Shown: positions 53,283 to 61,728 of the stretch, in pieces
How the letters are laid out: each line of letters begins with the position of its first letter
How positions within the stretch are numbered: the first letter of the stretch is position 1
From: Dehalococcoidia bacterium
Lineage (GTDB): Bacteria; Chloroflexota; Dehalococcoidia; Lucifugimonadales; Lucifugimonadaceae
NCBI GenBank assembly: GCA_028285005.1
Contig: JANQQP010000017.1
Coordinates: forward strand, 1 to 64,000
Length of the DNA stretch: 64,000 nt
Reading direction: 5' to 3'
Notes under the pieces: generated by a model
What the model saw: only the letters and a program-made list of their open reading frames with translations
Told to the model about the DNA's origin: nothing
Database searches by the model: none
Made by a program: the position numbers and the translations under genes

Positions 53283-53789
53283 ATGAATCAACAGGCCACA
53301 ACACGAGTCAGCTCGACGAAGAGCAAGCGCAAGCAGCGGGGATTCTCGCTGCTTGAGCTCATCATCTCCATCGGCTTCATGGCGTCACTCGCCGGACTGA
53401 TCTCTGGGAGCACGTTCCTCTCGATCAGGACACGAGTAGAGACCGGAGCAGTCGCCGATGTGGCAGTTGAGACCGCGAAGACGACCCGCTGGCTGGTGAG
53501 AGATGTTCACAGGGCCGAGAGCACAAACCTCGTCGACCCATCGACCGGCTCCACCTCAGCAACCTTCAGCTGGGACGACGGCGGCCCCGTCAGCTGCACA
53601 TTTGCACTCTCGGGAACAGATATGACGAGGACCTGCGGCGGAGCAGCAACGACCGTCGGCAAGTTCATCAACAACCTCACGTTTGATAGATCAGGCAACT
53701 TGATAACTGTCCACTACCAGATCGTTCCGCCAGATGCGGTGGACCGGGCGGAACAGCTGGACCTGAACATTGCACTGGGAGGCGGATAA
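53283..53789 (+). CDS. Type IV pilin-like (pseudo)pilin
   Basis: The product is 168 residues from the ATG at 53283. The prepilin motif KRKQRGFSLLELIISIGFMA gives cleavage after RG, F at +1 and E at +5, followed by the hydrophobic helix. The body has beta-rich features (WLVRDVHRAES, FSWDDGGPVSCTF) and two cysteines (in SCTF and RTCGG) able to form a disulfide, similar to PilW/GspJ-type minor pilins. The next gene starts in its stop codon (TAATG at 53787-53791). Confidence 0.85.
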   Translation: MNQQATTRVSSTKSKRKQRGFSLLELIISIGFMASLAGLISGSTFLSIRTRVETGAVADVAVETAKTTRWLVRDVHRAESTNLVDPSTGSTSATFSWDDGGPVSCTFALSGTDMTRTCGGAATTVGKFINNLTFDRSGNLITVHYQIVPPDAVDRAEQLDLNIALGGG

Positions 53790-55150
53790 TGATGAAGAAA
53801 TTCGCTAAGTCCATCATCCGGTTCTTCAGACTCGAAAAGAAGGCGGAAGACGTCACCCGCCAGGGTGGCTATGTAGTCATCTCTCTGGCAGCCATCGGAC
53901 TCTTCGGAGGCGCGGCAGCTGCCGCACCGGTGCTCAACAGGGTTGTTGGCTCGCTAAACGCGGGCGATACCGCGCCCGTCGACCAGTCTGGAGCCTCCTG
54001 TGCAGCCGAGCACGCGCTCTGGCGCATCGAGAACGACCCCGGCCTCTGGACCGGCATGAGCGGTTCGCCTCCCACGATCAACTACCAGCACCCGGCCTGT
54101 GGCGTGCTTTCGGACGCCGACATCAGCATTACGGCGCTCGATGACCCGCCAACTGGCGCCGACCGCTTCGAGATCGCCCTGGAGGTCGCACCGGACACTC
54201 TGCCGACCAACACCGATGTTCAGTTCATCTACACGCTGACGATCACGAATGATGACATCGTTCCTCACGACATCACGCGCATCATCATCGACCCGAAGTG
54301 GTTCTTCGCACCTGACACGGTTGCGGGCACCACAACCGGTCTGACCACAGATGACCCGGTCAGGATCGGTGGTTCGTTCTTCGGTCTCGAATACGCCAAG
54401 TTCCAATGGGACATATTCCCCCACATTGAGGTTCCGGCATTCGGTGGCGAAGTTCAGTTGAACTTCACGGCCCAGGACAACCGCGGAACTGGTTCGCACT
54501 TCAACGGCGCATCGGTCAGGTTCGACGGTGAAGGCGAGTACCACGCTCCCAACTCGGCACGTGTTCGCTTCCAGAGCAGCAACGATCTGCTCATCGAGCA
54601 GTTCGTGACTCCTGGAGTGTCGTCCGCTGGCAATAACACGACTTACGACTACACGATCCGTGCAACTAACACGGACGACGACGCACCCATTACGCTCGAG
54701 TGGGTGCGGGCATGGCACGACCAGACTTTCAACTACGTATTCGGCTCCTCCATGTTCGATGGAGCCAGCTTCGCTGACCCTTCCACGGTCTCGTCAGGCT
54801 GGCTGTTCGACTGGTTCGCCGAATTCGTCACTCTGGACTCTCGTGCCAGGCACCGCTGGGATGTGCCGCCAACCACAATCAACCCTGGCTCCAGTGTTGA
54901 TCTGACGTACCAGATGCAGGCTTCACTAGAGCCGGGCACGTACTTCTCACGTGCTTCGGGCTACGTGTCTGAACAGCCCGGTGGAATCTGGGCGCTGTTG
55001 GAGCTTTCCACTTCAACATCGGGTGAGACCGCTCCAGTTGAGGTGTTCCAGGGCTTCACCGTTTTGGCCGTGCACGAAGGCACGACGGTTGAGGTGACCG
55101 GAACCATCACGGAGAACGGCGTCGAAGTCACTTCCTGGAAGGAGTTCTAG
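53789..55150 (+). CDS. Large pilus-operon surface protein with N-terminal helix
   Basis: A 453-residue product. The leader is basic (KKFAKSIIRFFRLEKK), then TRQGGYVVISLAAIGLFGGA and a hydrophobic stretch to about residue 55. This recalls a prepilin segment but lacks E5. The extracytoplasmic part (55-453) is beta-rich with repeated immunoglobulin-like strands (FIYTLTITNDDIVPHDITRI, TYDYTIRATNTDDDAPITL) of the DUF11 or bacterial-Ig kind. It may be a tip or minor pilus component, or an adhesin displayed with the pilus. It sits between two pilin-like genes and the PilO-like gene. Confidence 0.72.
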   Translation: MMKKFAKSIIRFFRLEKKAEDVTRQGGYVVISLAAIGLFGGAAAAAPVLNRVVGSLNAGDTAPVDQSGASCAAEHALWRIENDPGLWTGMSGSPPTINYQHPACGVLSDADISITALDDPPTGADRFEIALEVAPDTLPTNTDVQFIYTLTITNDDIVPHDITRIIIDPKWFFAPDTVAGTTTGLTTDDPVRIGGSFFGLEYAKFQWDIFPHIEVPAFGGEVQLNFTAQDNRGTGSHFNGASVRFDGEGEYHAPNSARVRFQSSNDLLIEQFVTPGVSSAGNNTTYDYTIRATNTDDDAPITLEWVRAWHDQTFNYVFGSSMFDGASFADPSTVSSGWLFDWFAEFVTLDSRARHRWDVPPTTINPGSSVDLTYQMQASLEPGTYFSRASGYVSEQPGGIWALLELSTSTSGETAPVEVFQGFTVLAVHEGTTVEVTGTITENGVEVTSWKEF

Positions 55151-55158
55151 GCCAGACT

Positions 55159-55896
55159 ATGGTTGCAGATGCCATTGGCAGACCGCCTGCTCCAAGTCCT
55201 GTAAGCAGCGAGGAAGAAGTACTCGAGTCCGGGCTCCGAGAGAACCTGGAACGACGACTTGCGCCGCTGCTGCGTCACCTGCAGAACCCCTGGGTCATTG
55301 TGGCGATCTTCGTGTTCGCCCTCGCCCCGTTCGGCGCCAGGTACTGGTACGCCTATCAGGACCTCACTGACCTGAACACCCAGATAGACGCCCGCGAGGC
55401 GCTGCTGGCTGAGCCTGAGCCGCCTGCTGAAGACATTGAGGCGGGACTGCAGACCTGGACAGCCGCCCTTGAGGCGGCGAGTGAGGCCCAGATCCTCGAG
55501 CTGGAAGACTCGGTCTTGATCGAAAGGCTGATCGACACGGCCGACCGCACCGGCATCTTCATCCAGTCCGTCTCCACCTCGTCCAGCATCATCGTGCCGG
55601 TTGGGACCGAGGTTTACGACGCCACGCCATTTATCGTTCGCGTATCAGGCACAGCAGCGCAGATCGAAAGCTTCGTGGCCCTGCTTGAAGGCGATGTCAT
55701 AGAAGCGCTTGAGATCCAAAGCTTGCTCCTTTCGCCAACAGAAGACGATGTTTTCTCCGGCAATGTCCGCGCAATCGTATTTAACCGGCCTGTAGACAGG
55801 TCCGAGCTTGACCCGGAAGAGCTCGAAGCGCTCTCGCGACGAGTGACTGACGAAGAGCTTGATGCCGCGGCTAGCGGCGGCAGGAGCAGCCAATGA
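55159..55896 (+). CDS. PilO-like pilus assembly protein
   Basis: The 245-residue protein has a cytoplasmic N-terminus, one membrane helix (WVIVAIFVFALAPFGARYWYA, about 45-65), a coiled coil (DLNTQIDAREALL) and a ferredoxin-like region (about 115-205: LIDTADRTGIFIQSV, PFIVRVSGTAAQIESFVALL) that fits PilO/GspM. PilO pairs with PilN on the outer face of the membrane and links to PilM in the cytoplasm. The next gene starts in its stop (ATGA, 55893-55896) and encodes both PilM- and PilN-like parts, supporting this call. Confidence 0.78.
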   Translation: MVADAIGRPPAPSPVSSEEEVLESGLRENLERRLAPLLRHLQNPWVIVAIFVFALAPFGARYWYAYQDLTDLNTQIDAREALLAEPEPPAEDIEAGLQTWTAALEAASEAQILELEDSVLIERLIDTADRTGIFIQSVSTSSSIIVPVGTEVYDATPFIVRVSGTAAQIESFVALLEGDVIEALEIQSLLLSPTEDDVFSGNVRAIVFNRPVDRSELDPEELEALSRRVTDEELDAAASGGRSSQ

Positions 55897-57842
55897 TCAG
55901 CCGCCGCTGGAGACGCGTCGAGTCCAACGGCCAGGGTGGAAACTGGCTGGACAGGGCCGACCGCTGGATCAAGGACAGGTTGCTATTCCTGGGCCGCACT
56001 TTCCTGTGGCACGAGATGGACACGAGGTCTTTCAGTCTCCCCGACGAGATGGAAGACCACGGTCCGTTCGGACAGATAGGCCCGAAGAGCATGAGCTCTG
56101 TCCGGACGGCGGCAGCCGCAGCCGGCCGGGCCGCTGCCTCTCCGTTTGGAGCGTTCATCACCGTCACCATCGGTGACTCAGCGATTCGGGTCCTCGTTGC
56201 ACGAGGTAACCGTGTTCGCGGTTGGGCCGAAGCGCACCTGCCAGTTGGAGTGGTGCAGGACGGCCTGATTGTGGACGAGACCACCTTCTCGGAAGCGATG
56301 AACAGAGTCATCGACGAGATCGGGAAGGGCGCCAAGCTAAGCAGCGCCAAGGTCGCCGTGGCCATCACAGGCCGCAACGTGGTACAGCGTCGCTTCACCG
56401 TGTTCCTGGAGCCGGGTGAGGACCTCACTGAGGCCATTATCGACTCCAGCGCAGAGCGAATGTCCATCCGGCCCGAAGAGCTCCAGTTGGCCTGGGATGC
56501 TGCGCTGGCAGACTACGACGCCCCGCTGATGGACGACGATGAAGACGAAGAATCGGACGGGATATTTGATGACATCGATACAGGTCTAGAGCCTGACGTC
56601 GATGGTGATCCGTATGACGTCTATGCCTTCGGCATGTACAGGCATGTGCTGCGCCGCAACCTGCGCACGCTGTCAGACACCGGAGCGAAGTTCTCAACTG
56701 TCCAGCCAAAGGCCATCGCTCTGGCTGCAGCGGCCAACGAGCGTTCCGGTGTAGTGCTCGATATCGAATCCAACTCAGTCACGGTCATCGTGCTGCGAGA
56801 CGGTCTCCCGGAGGTTGTCCGAGAGGTTGGTATCGACCAGAAGATGACTGAGGAGCAGTGGGTGCAGTCGGTCACCACACAGGTCAGCCGCACAGTCGCA
56901 TTCCACGACTCCATGTACCCGGATACGCCTCTGTCAGAGCACAGCAACCTGTACCTGACAGGAGCGGCAGAGTCCATTGTTGGGACTGCCGAGGCGGTGG
57001 CGAACGCCATTCCGTACCGCCGCAATGAACTCCCTGGAACGCTGCGCGCTCCTGAAGACTTCCCATTTGCACGCTATGCCGCGAACGTCGGCCTGGCGCT
57101 GGTCACCGGTAAACACTGGTGGCAGCGGACACCGACATCTATCATCGCTCGCCCTGAACTGGACTTCCGGCCAACGGAGTTCAAGCCGAAGCCGTTCCCG
57201 GTGCAGGCTGCAATGAAGGTATCGATGGCCGTCGTGCTGGCAGCGGTCGTCGGTGTGACAGCGCAGCTCTCACTGTCTGAAGAGGGCAAGGTGGCCCGCG
57301 CCGAGGATCAGCTCGGCACTCTTGATCGGCAGGTTGGGCTGAAGGACTTGCGCAAGGCCCGTGCCGAGGAGCAGAGCGCAGAGATAGCACGTCTCCGGAC
57401 CGAGCGCGAGGTGCTGCTGGAAAAGATCAGCCTGGTCAAGGACCGTGAAGGCGGCTTCGCAAGAGTGGTCGATGTCGTGACCGACCACGCTGCATCTCTG
57501 GCGGACGTCGACGTGCTTCAGATCGACGACGATGGTTCCCTTGTCTCACTTACCATCGGTGGCATCGAATTCAATGGCGTACTGAGATACGTCAAGCTAC
57601 TAGAGGCTGAACCGGGCTTCAGCGATGTCCACATCAGGTCAGTATCAGCGCGTGAGGACGAAGAAGAGGACGAGGGCGAAGGGGAAGGCAGTGGCGGCTC
57701 AGGTGGCAGCGGCATCGGTATTCCGGATGAACCGGAGATCAATCACCCGATCACCTTCACGATCACGATGAACAGGACGGCGACGTTCGCGGCCGAGGAA
57801 GAGGACTTCCAGCTCGACGTCGGTTTCGAAACCGGCGGCTAA
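55893..57842 (+). CDS. PilM-PilN fusion protein
   Basis: A 649-residue protein with two parts. Residues 86-408 form an actin-like PilM domain: FGAFITVTIGDSAIRVL, VAVAITGRNVVQRRF, GVVLDIESNSVTVIVLRDG (phosphate-2-like) and LYLTGAAESIVG (adenosine-like). An acidic insert lies at 213-241. A membrane helix (about 439-460: AMKVSMAVVLAAVVGVTAQL), a coiled coil (461-515) and a ferredoxin-like PilN region follow. These two proteins are normally separate; PilN's N-terminal peptide docks on PilM. Here the docking is replaced by covalent linkage. The order (PilO before PilM-PilN) is also unlike pilMNOPQ. No pilP or pilQ follows. Confidence 0.82.
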   Translation: MISRRWRRVESNGQGGNWLDRADRWIKDRLLFLGRTFLWHEMDTRSFSLPDEMEDHGPFGQIGPKSMSSVRTAAAAAGRAAASPFGAFITVTIGDSAIRVLVARGNRVRGWAEAHLPVGVVQDGLIVDETTFSEAMNRVIDEIGKGAKLSSAKVAVAITGRNVVQRRFTVFLEPGEDLTEAIIDSSAERMSIRPEELQLAWDAALADYDAPLMDDDEDEESDGIFDDIDTGLEPDVDGDPYDVYAFGMYRHVLRRNLRTLSDTGAKFSTVQPKAIALAAAANERSGVVLDIESNSVTVIVLRDGLPEVVREVGIDQKMTEEQWVQSVTTQVSRTVAFHDSMYPDTPLSEHSNLYLTGAAESIVGTAEAVANAIPYRRNELPGTLRAPEDFPFARYAANVGLALVTGKHWWQRTPTSIIARPELDFRPTEFKPKPFPVQAAMKVSMAVVLAAVVGVTAQLSLSEEGKVARAEDQLGTLDRQVGLKDLRKARAEEQSAEIARLRTEREVLLEKISLVKDREGGFARVVDVVTDHAASLADVDVLQIDDDGSLVSLTIGGIEFNGVLRYVKLLEAEPGFSDVHIRSVSAREDEEEDEGEGEGSGGSGGSGIGIPDEPEINHPITFTITMNRTATFAAEEEDFQLDVGFETGG

Positions 57843-57857
57843 CACCGCTAAGGGCCG

Positions 57858-59030
57858 CTAGCTCTTAGCTGCCATCTCTTCGTGCACAGTCTGCATCGCC
57901 TGATGGTGCGGCACGCCATCATCCCGCAACGCCTTGTAGCGGGCCTCGTCGATCCCTTCCCGGTTCAGGAAGCCGCGGATGTCGTACCTGCCTTCCACCT
58001 CGACCGGAAGCTTGCCCTCCTCGATCATCAGCTCGAGCGGGTACTCCTTCTCCTCAAGCGGCAGGTGAATGACCTTGTTGTGACGGGCCGACTCGTACAT
58101 CGCCATCATCACTTCGACCGTGTCTCGCGCCTTCCTGCCTGAGCCGCGGTGCTCTGGACCGCCCTCGATCCACTCGATCAGCTCCCTCGTCTGGGCGGCG
58201 TTCATGTTGCCGCCAATCGCCCGGTCTCCTGCCTGCAGCCCGAGCGGCACCTCGACCCAACCCGCAGTAGATGCGTTGAAGAGCTGTAGCTTCGTCTCGG
58301 TCACATGCAACAGTCCCTCAGTTCCACGCAGGAGGAACTTGCCGGCATCACAGTTGCGGTCCCACAGGTCCGACTGAATGAAGAACTGCAGGCTAGGCCC
58401 GAAGTGGATCAGGCCCATGCAGGAATCTTCGATCGCCGTGTCCCGCTCGTGCTTGTCAGTCCGACGTTCAACAGCGCCCATCACCCACTGCGCCGTTGGG
58501 TCGCCCGTGATGAAACGAGCGCCGTCTATCGAATGCGTGCCCCAGTTAGCCAGGCCGTCCTTCACACGCAGGTCGGCGCGGATCACCTCGCCAATCGCGC
58601 CGTCTTCAACGAGTTCTTTCGCCTTCTCCCAGCCGGGCGTGAAACGGCGCTGGTGGCTGATCACTAGCTTCGTGTCGTTCGCCTCGCACGCCTCAACCAT
58701 GCGATCCGCACGGGCCATGCCGATCGCCATCGGCTTCTCACAGATGATGCCCTTCACGCTCGGCCCCTCGGCCGCCTCAACCGTCACCGGGTCGTGCAGC
58801 AGGTGCCAGACGCACACGCTCACGATGTCCGGCTCTTCCTTCTCGAGCGCCTCGGCAAGCGTCGCGTAGCCGCGCGGGATGCCGTAATCGTTCATGTAGG
58901 TCTGGCGCGCCGGCTCGATGGGGTCGACAACGGCGACCACGTCCACCTCATCGACCCGGTTGTAGCCGTCCATGTGCGCGTTGCCGATAGAACCGGCTCC
59001 GACGATGATCGCTTTGTACTGCTTCGGCAT
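57858..59030 (-). CDS. Gfo/Idh/MocA family oxidoreductase
   Basis: The product is 390 residues from the ATG at 59030 (GGAG 6-7 nt upstream; the frame is open to 59138 but into the repeat side). The Rossmann motif AIIVGAGSIGNAHMDGYNRV starts near 7, EKPMAIGMARAD near 99 carries the catalytic Lys of the family E-K-P motif, and GTHSIDGARFITGD near 177 holds the second conserved His. It probably oxidises a sugar, inositol or derivative with bound NAD(P). The substrate is unknown. It stands alone between the pilus operon and a repeat array. Confidence 0.88.
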   Translation of the reverse strand: MPKQYKAIIVGAGSIGNAHMDGYNRVDEVDVVAVVDPIEPARQTYMNDYGIPRGYATLAEALEKEEPDIVSVCVWHLLHDPVTVEAAEGPSVKGIICEKPMAIGMARADRMVEACEANDTKLVISHQRRFTPGWEKAKELVEDGAIGEVIRADLRVKDGLANWGTHSIDGARFITGDPTAQWVMGAVERRTDKHERDTAIEDSCMGLIHFGPSLQFFIQSDLWDRNCDAGKFLLRGTEGLLHVTETKLQLFNASTAGWVEVPLGLQAGDRAIGGNMNAAQTRELIEWIEGGPEHRGSGRKARDTVEVMMAMYESARHNKVIHLPLEEKEYPLELMIEEGKLPVEVEGRYDIRGFLNREGIDEARYKALRDDGVPHHQAMQTVHEEMAAKS

Positions 59031-59149
59031 TCTCTGCTCCGTGATGTGCGGCATTCTGGGGATAAGCAATCTGGCAGCCGAGAAAGATACTCCAAATGCA
59101 GCGCGCCTGCTGATGGAGGAGCTGCGACCGTTCTGCACGTCCAGGGAGG

Positions 59150-59521
59150 CTGCTTGTTCTCCCTCTCTGTCAGGGAGGGAGGGAGTTAGAGGGTGGGTTG
59201 ATGTCCGGACTTTGTCCGGACCGGGCGTAGCAAGCAGCGCCCCTACCGGATCTGCGGCTGCCAGTCAGAACGATGACCCTCACCCTAACCCTCTCCCAAG
59301 CTGGGAGAGGGGATTGAGCCTTGGATCCCGCAAGCTGCCGCCATCCTGGGCCCGTCGAAGGGTGGCAACGCTGTCATTCTGAACTCGATTCAGAATCTCC
59401 CGCCCGACGAAGGATCAACGGTCAGATCTCTCCGCTACGGTCGAGATGACATGCTGATGGGTCGTCTTCTCCCTCTCCCTTGATGGGAGAGGGACTAAGG
59501 GAGAGGGTGATATCGGCCGGG
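59150..59521. repeat. Large composite repeat array (families C, B, A)
   Basis: It contains the palindromic CTCCCTCTCTGTCAGGGAGG unit, family C (about 59207-59316), family B (59372-59450) and family A (about 59468-59520), in nearly the same order as at 12511-12955. It lies between the divergent oxidoreductase and dipeptidase genes. The repeats therefore are not confined to convergent gaps. Only a short stretch (59522-59610) remains for the dipeptidase promoter. Confidence 0.8.
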
Positions 59522-59610
59522 ATGGCCGACCACTCGCCAATGTGTCGGGCGACTTCATCATTCGTCAGGTACGCTCTCGTTGCACATAACGCACTCAAGG
59601 CGCAGCTCAC

Positions 59611-60666
59611 ATGAACCCTGCAGAACTCCACCGCACATCACTCGTCGTCGACACGCACGTCGACACCGCCACTCATCTGCTCTGGCGCTGGCCGGACTTC
59701 TCGCAACGCCTCGAAGAGGGACACCTCGATATCCCGCGGCTTCGTGAGGGCGGTGTAGATGCCGTCATGTTTGCAGTCTGGATCGACGAAGGCTTCTCGA
59801 ACGAGGCGGCGCTGAAGTTGTGCCTGCGAGGCATCGACACGATCCACAGGGCGATCGACACATACAGTGATGACCTCGCATTCGCCCGCACAGCCGCAGA
59901 CGTAACGGCAGCCCATGAGGCAGGCAAGATCGCAATCCTGATAACCATCGAAGGCGGCCGCGTGATCTGTGACGACCTCGGCATACTGCGCATGCTCGAA
60001 AGCCTCGGTGTGTGCTCCATCACGCTGGCCTGGGGCGCCGCGACCGCATGGGTCGACGCTCACAACCATCAACGGCACGGCGGGCTGACGGACTTCGGCA
60101 GGGACGTGGTAAGGGAGATGCAGCGGCTCAACATGCTGGTCGACATCTCGCACCTCTCAGATCCTGCCTTCTGGGACGTTATCGAGGTTGCCGAGAGGCC
60201 TGTGTTCGCTTCCCATTCGTCCTGCCACGCGCTGCAGCCTCACACCCGCAACATGAAGGACGACATGATCGAGGCGCTGGCGAAGAACGGTGGCGTGATG
60301 AATATCAACTTCTTCGGCGGGTTCATTGGCGCCAACCCTGAGACCGGCCATGTTGAGCCAACCCTAAGGAAACCGCCGGTTTACCGAGACCCGTTCGACC
60401 GCATCGCCTATATGGTGCCGGAGCCCGGTCCGCCACTCAGCCGCTTGATCGACCACTACAACCATGCGATCAAGCTGGCCGGGGCCGAGCACGTCGGCAT
60501 AGGCTCAGACTTCGATGGTGTGACTCAGCTCCCACAGGGCATGGAAGACGCCTCAAACCTGCCATCGCTCACGGCTGGACTCCTCGAAGCCGGCCACAGC
60601 GAACATGACGTCACCCAGATCCTCGGCGCCAACAACCTGCGCCTCTTCGAACAAACCCTGAGCTAG
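59611..60666 (+). CDS. Membrane dipeptidase family (M19) metallopeptidase
   Basis: A 351-residue M19 peptidase. The binuclear zinc ligands appear in order: VVDTHVDT (H-x-D, near 14-18), ITIEGG (the bridging Glu near 114), DISHLS (His near 180) and FASHSSCHAL (His near 198-203). The later blocks NINFFGGF and GIGSDFDGV carry the final Asp. No signal peptide is visible, so it should be cytoplasmic. Family members hydrolyse dipeptides, including ones with D-residues, and sometimes beta-lactams. Confidence 0.92.
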   Translation: MNPAELHRTSLVVDTHVDTATHLLWRWPDFSQRLEEGHLDIPRLREGGVDAVMFAVWIDEGFSNEAALKLCLRGIDTIHRAIDTYSDDLAFARTAADVTAAHEAGKIAILITIEGGRVICDDLGILRMLESLGVCSITLAWGAATAWVDAHNHQRHGGLTDFGRDVVREMQRLNMLVDISHLSDPAFWDVIEVAERPVFASHSSCHALQPHTRNMKDDMIEALAKNGGVMNINFFGGFIGANPETGHVEPTLRKPPVYRDPFDRIAYMVPEPGPPLSRLIDHYNHAIKLAGAEHVGIGSDFDGVTQLPQGMEDASNLPSLTAGLLEAGHSEHDVTQILGANNLRLFEQTLS

Positions 60667-60671
60667 CCGTC

Positions 60672-60728
60672 CCTTAATCCCTCTCCCATCAAGGGAGAGG
60701 GATTAAGGGAGAGGGTGATGTCGGCCGC
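60672..60728. repeat. Family A palindromic repeat
   Basis: Near-perfect palindrome CCCTTAATCCCTCTCCC, then ATCA, then its reverse complement, followed by a third GGGAGAGGG and TGATGTCGG. The loop is in the opposite sense (ATCAA) to other copies (TTGAT), so the hairpin appears flipped here. It lies between two convergent genes and may terminate both. Confidence 0.75.
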
Positions 60729-60751
60729 AAGGCCGACCACCAACCCTCCCA

Positions 60752-61168
60752 TCACTCCGGATCCTTGAACCACCTGGCGAACCTGCCTCTGTTCCGAGCG
60801 AACAGCCTGTAACCCGGCTCAAATAGCAGGCTCACCGGCTTTGGTGACAGCAATCGCCCAACCACCCCTGTAAACCCGCCCACCTGTCCCGCAATAGTGA
60901 AGATCGCTTGCGCACCCGTCCGTACACGGCCATCGCGGTCTACAACGACAATCGTGCGCTTAGTTAGCTCCGGCACCACCGTATCGTTTGCAGCACGCAC
61001 CGTCTCAGCATCATTCGTCAGCAGCCGAATCGAGCCATGAACATCTCTCCGCTGGACCCAGCGGCTGAAGGCGCGTCAGACCGGTCAACCACCGTCGTAG
61101 AAAACGGTCAGCTGCCAGGACTCGGGCTTGGGTGCTTCGTCGATGAGATCGCTCCTCGTCTCAGTCAA
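60752..61168 (-). CDS. DUF393/DCC-family thiol-disulfide oxidoreductase-like protein; probable selenoprotein with UxxU motif
   Basis: From 61000 (GTG) to the stop at 60752 the product is only the C-terminal part of a DUF393 protein, ending PGYRLFARNRGRFARWF. Reading upstream in the same frame gives FSRWVQRRDVHGSIRLLTND and, before it, LTVFYDGG-x-PV-x-RAF, where each x is a TGA (61085-61087, 61076-61078). In the family both are the redox cysteines of YDGxCxxC. With Sec at both, the protein is 138 residues from a TTG at 61168 (Sec28, Sec31), a normal family length. A hairpin suited to a SECIS lies just after. The start is uncertain (GTG at 61192 also possible). A damaged pseudogene is less likely, since the two changes hit only the two cysteine codons. 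Confidence 0.72.
61049..61064 (-). promoter_or_regulatory. Candidate bacterial SECIS hairpin inside the DUF393 gene
   Basis: On the minus strand the sequence CCGCUGGGUCCAGCGG forms a perfect 6-bp stem with a GGUC loop (or 7 bp around GU). The first loop G is 17 nt after the second UGA and 26 nt after the first, within the spacing known for bacterial SECIS elements, which also prefer G at the start of the loop. It lies in the SRWVQR codons. Confidence 0.6.
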
Positions 61169-61206
61169 CGCTGGCAGCGGGCAGGGGCACACTGTACCGT
61201 CATCGT

Positions 61207-61728
61207 ATGCCCGAGCTTCCCGACCGGCTCAAACAGATTCTCAGCGACAGCTTCTACCTGCGCACCGCGCTCAAGCGCAGGGATGGCTCGCCGCGTGTCA
61301 TCGAGACCACATACTACTGGGATGGCGCAGATAAGATCGTGCTTTCGGGCTATCCGGGGAAGCGCGACTGGGTCGCCAGCATGGCCCGCAACTCGGACGT
61401 AACCGTGCATACAGTCGAATTCGAGCCGGTCTACGAAATCGCTGCCTCGGCCAGGGTGCTCCGAGACCGTGAAGAGCGCATTCCGCACCTTTTCAACTTC
61501 ATAGAGCACTGGGCGCAGCGGCCTGGATTCCCACGCCGCCGGTTCCAGTTCCTGCTCGGCGCCGTGAAGATCAATCGCAGTCTGCGACTGCCCTGGTGGG
61601 GCCCGTTCATCATCGCTCGACGCATCTTCGACCGGATGCCCTGCGTGGTGATCACGCTGACCGGCGAGCCGGTCGAACGCGAGTCAACGCCACCTCTTTC
61701 TGAGCCGCAGCGAGGCCGGCCGTTCTAG
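61207..61728 (+). CDS. Deazaflavin (F420)-dependent nitroreductase family protein
   Basis: A 173-residue protein of the DUF385/F420-dependent nitroreductase-quinone reductase fold: RDGSPRVIETTYYWDG, KIVLSGYPGKRDWVASM, NSDVTVHTVEFEP and the final RMPCVVITLTGEP. The split-barrel fold binds F420 or flavin and reduces quinones or other acceptors. It is divergent from the DUF393 gene, with only about 40 nt between starts. Its stop shares CTAG with the convergent exonuclease gene. Confidence 0.82.
   Translation: MPELPDRLKQILSDSFYLRTALKRRDGSPRVIETTYYWDGADKIVLSGYPGKRDWVASMARNSDVTVHTVEFEPVYEIAASARVLRDREERIPHLFNFIEHWAQRPGFPRRRFQFLLGAVKINRSLRLPWWGPFIIARRIFDRMPCVVITLTGEPVERESTPPLSEPQRGRPF

Noticed and set aside
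60752..61000. A simple truncated DUF393 pseudogene starting at the GTG at 61000
   Set aside because: The frame continues cleanly upstream with family-like sequence, and only the two cysteine codons are TGA, which fits Sec better than decay.
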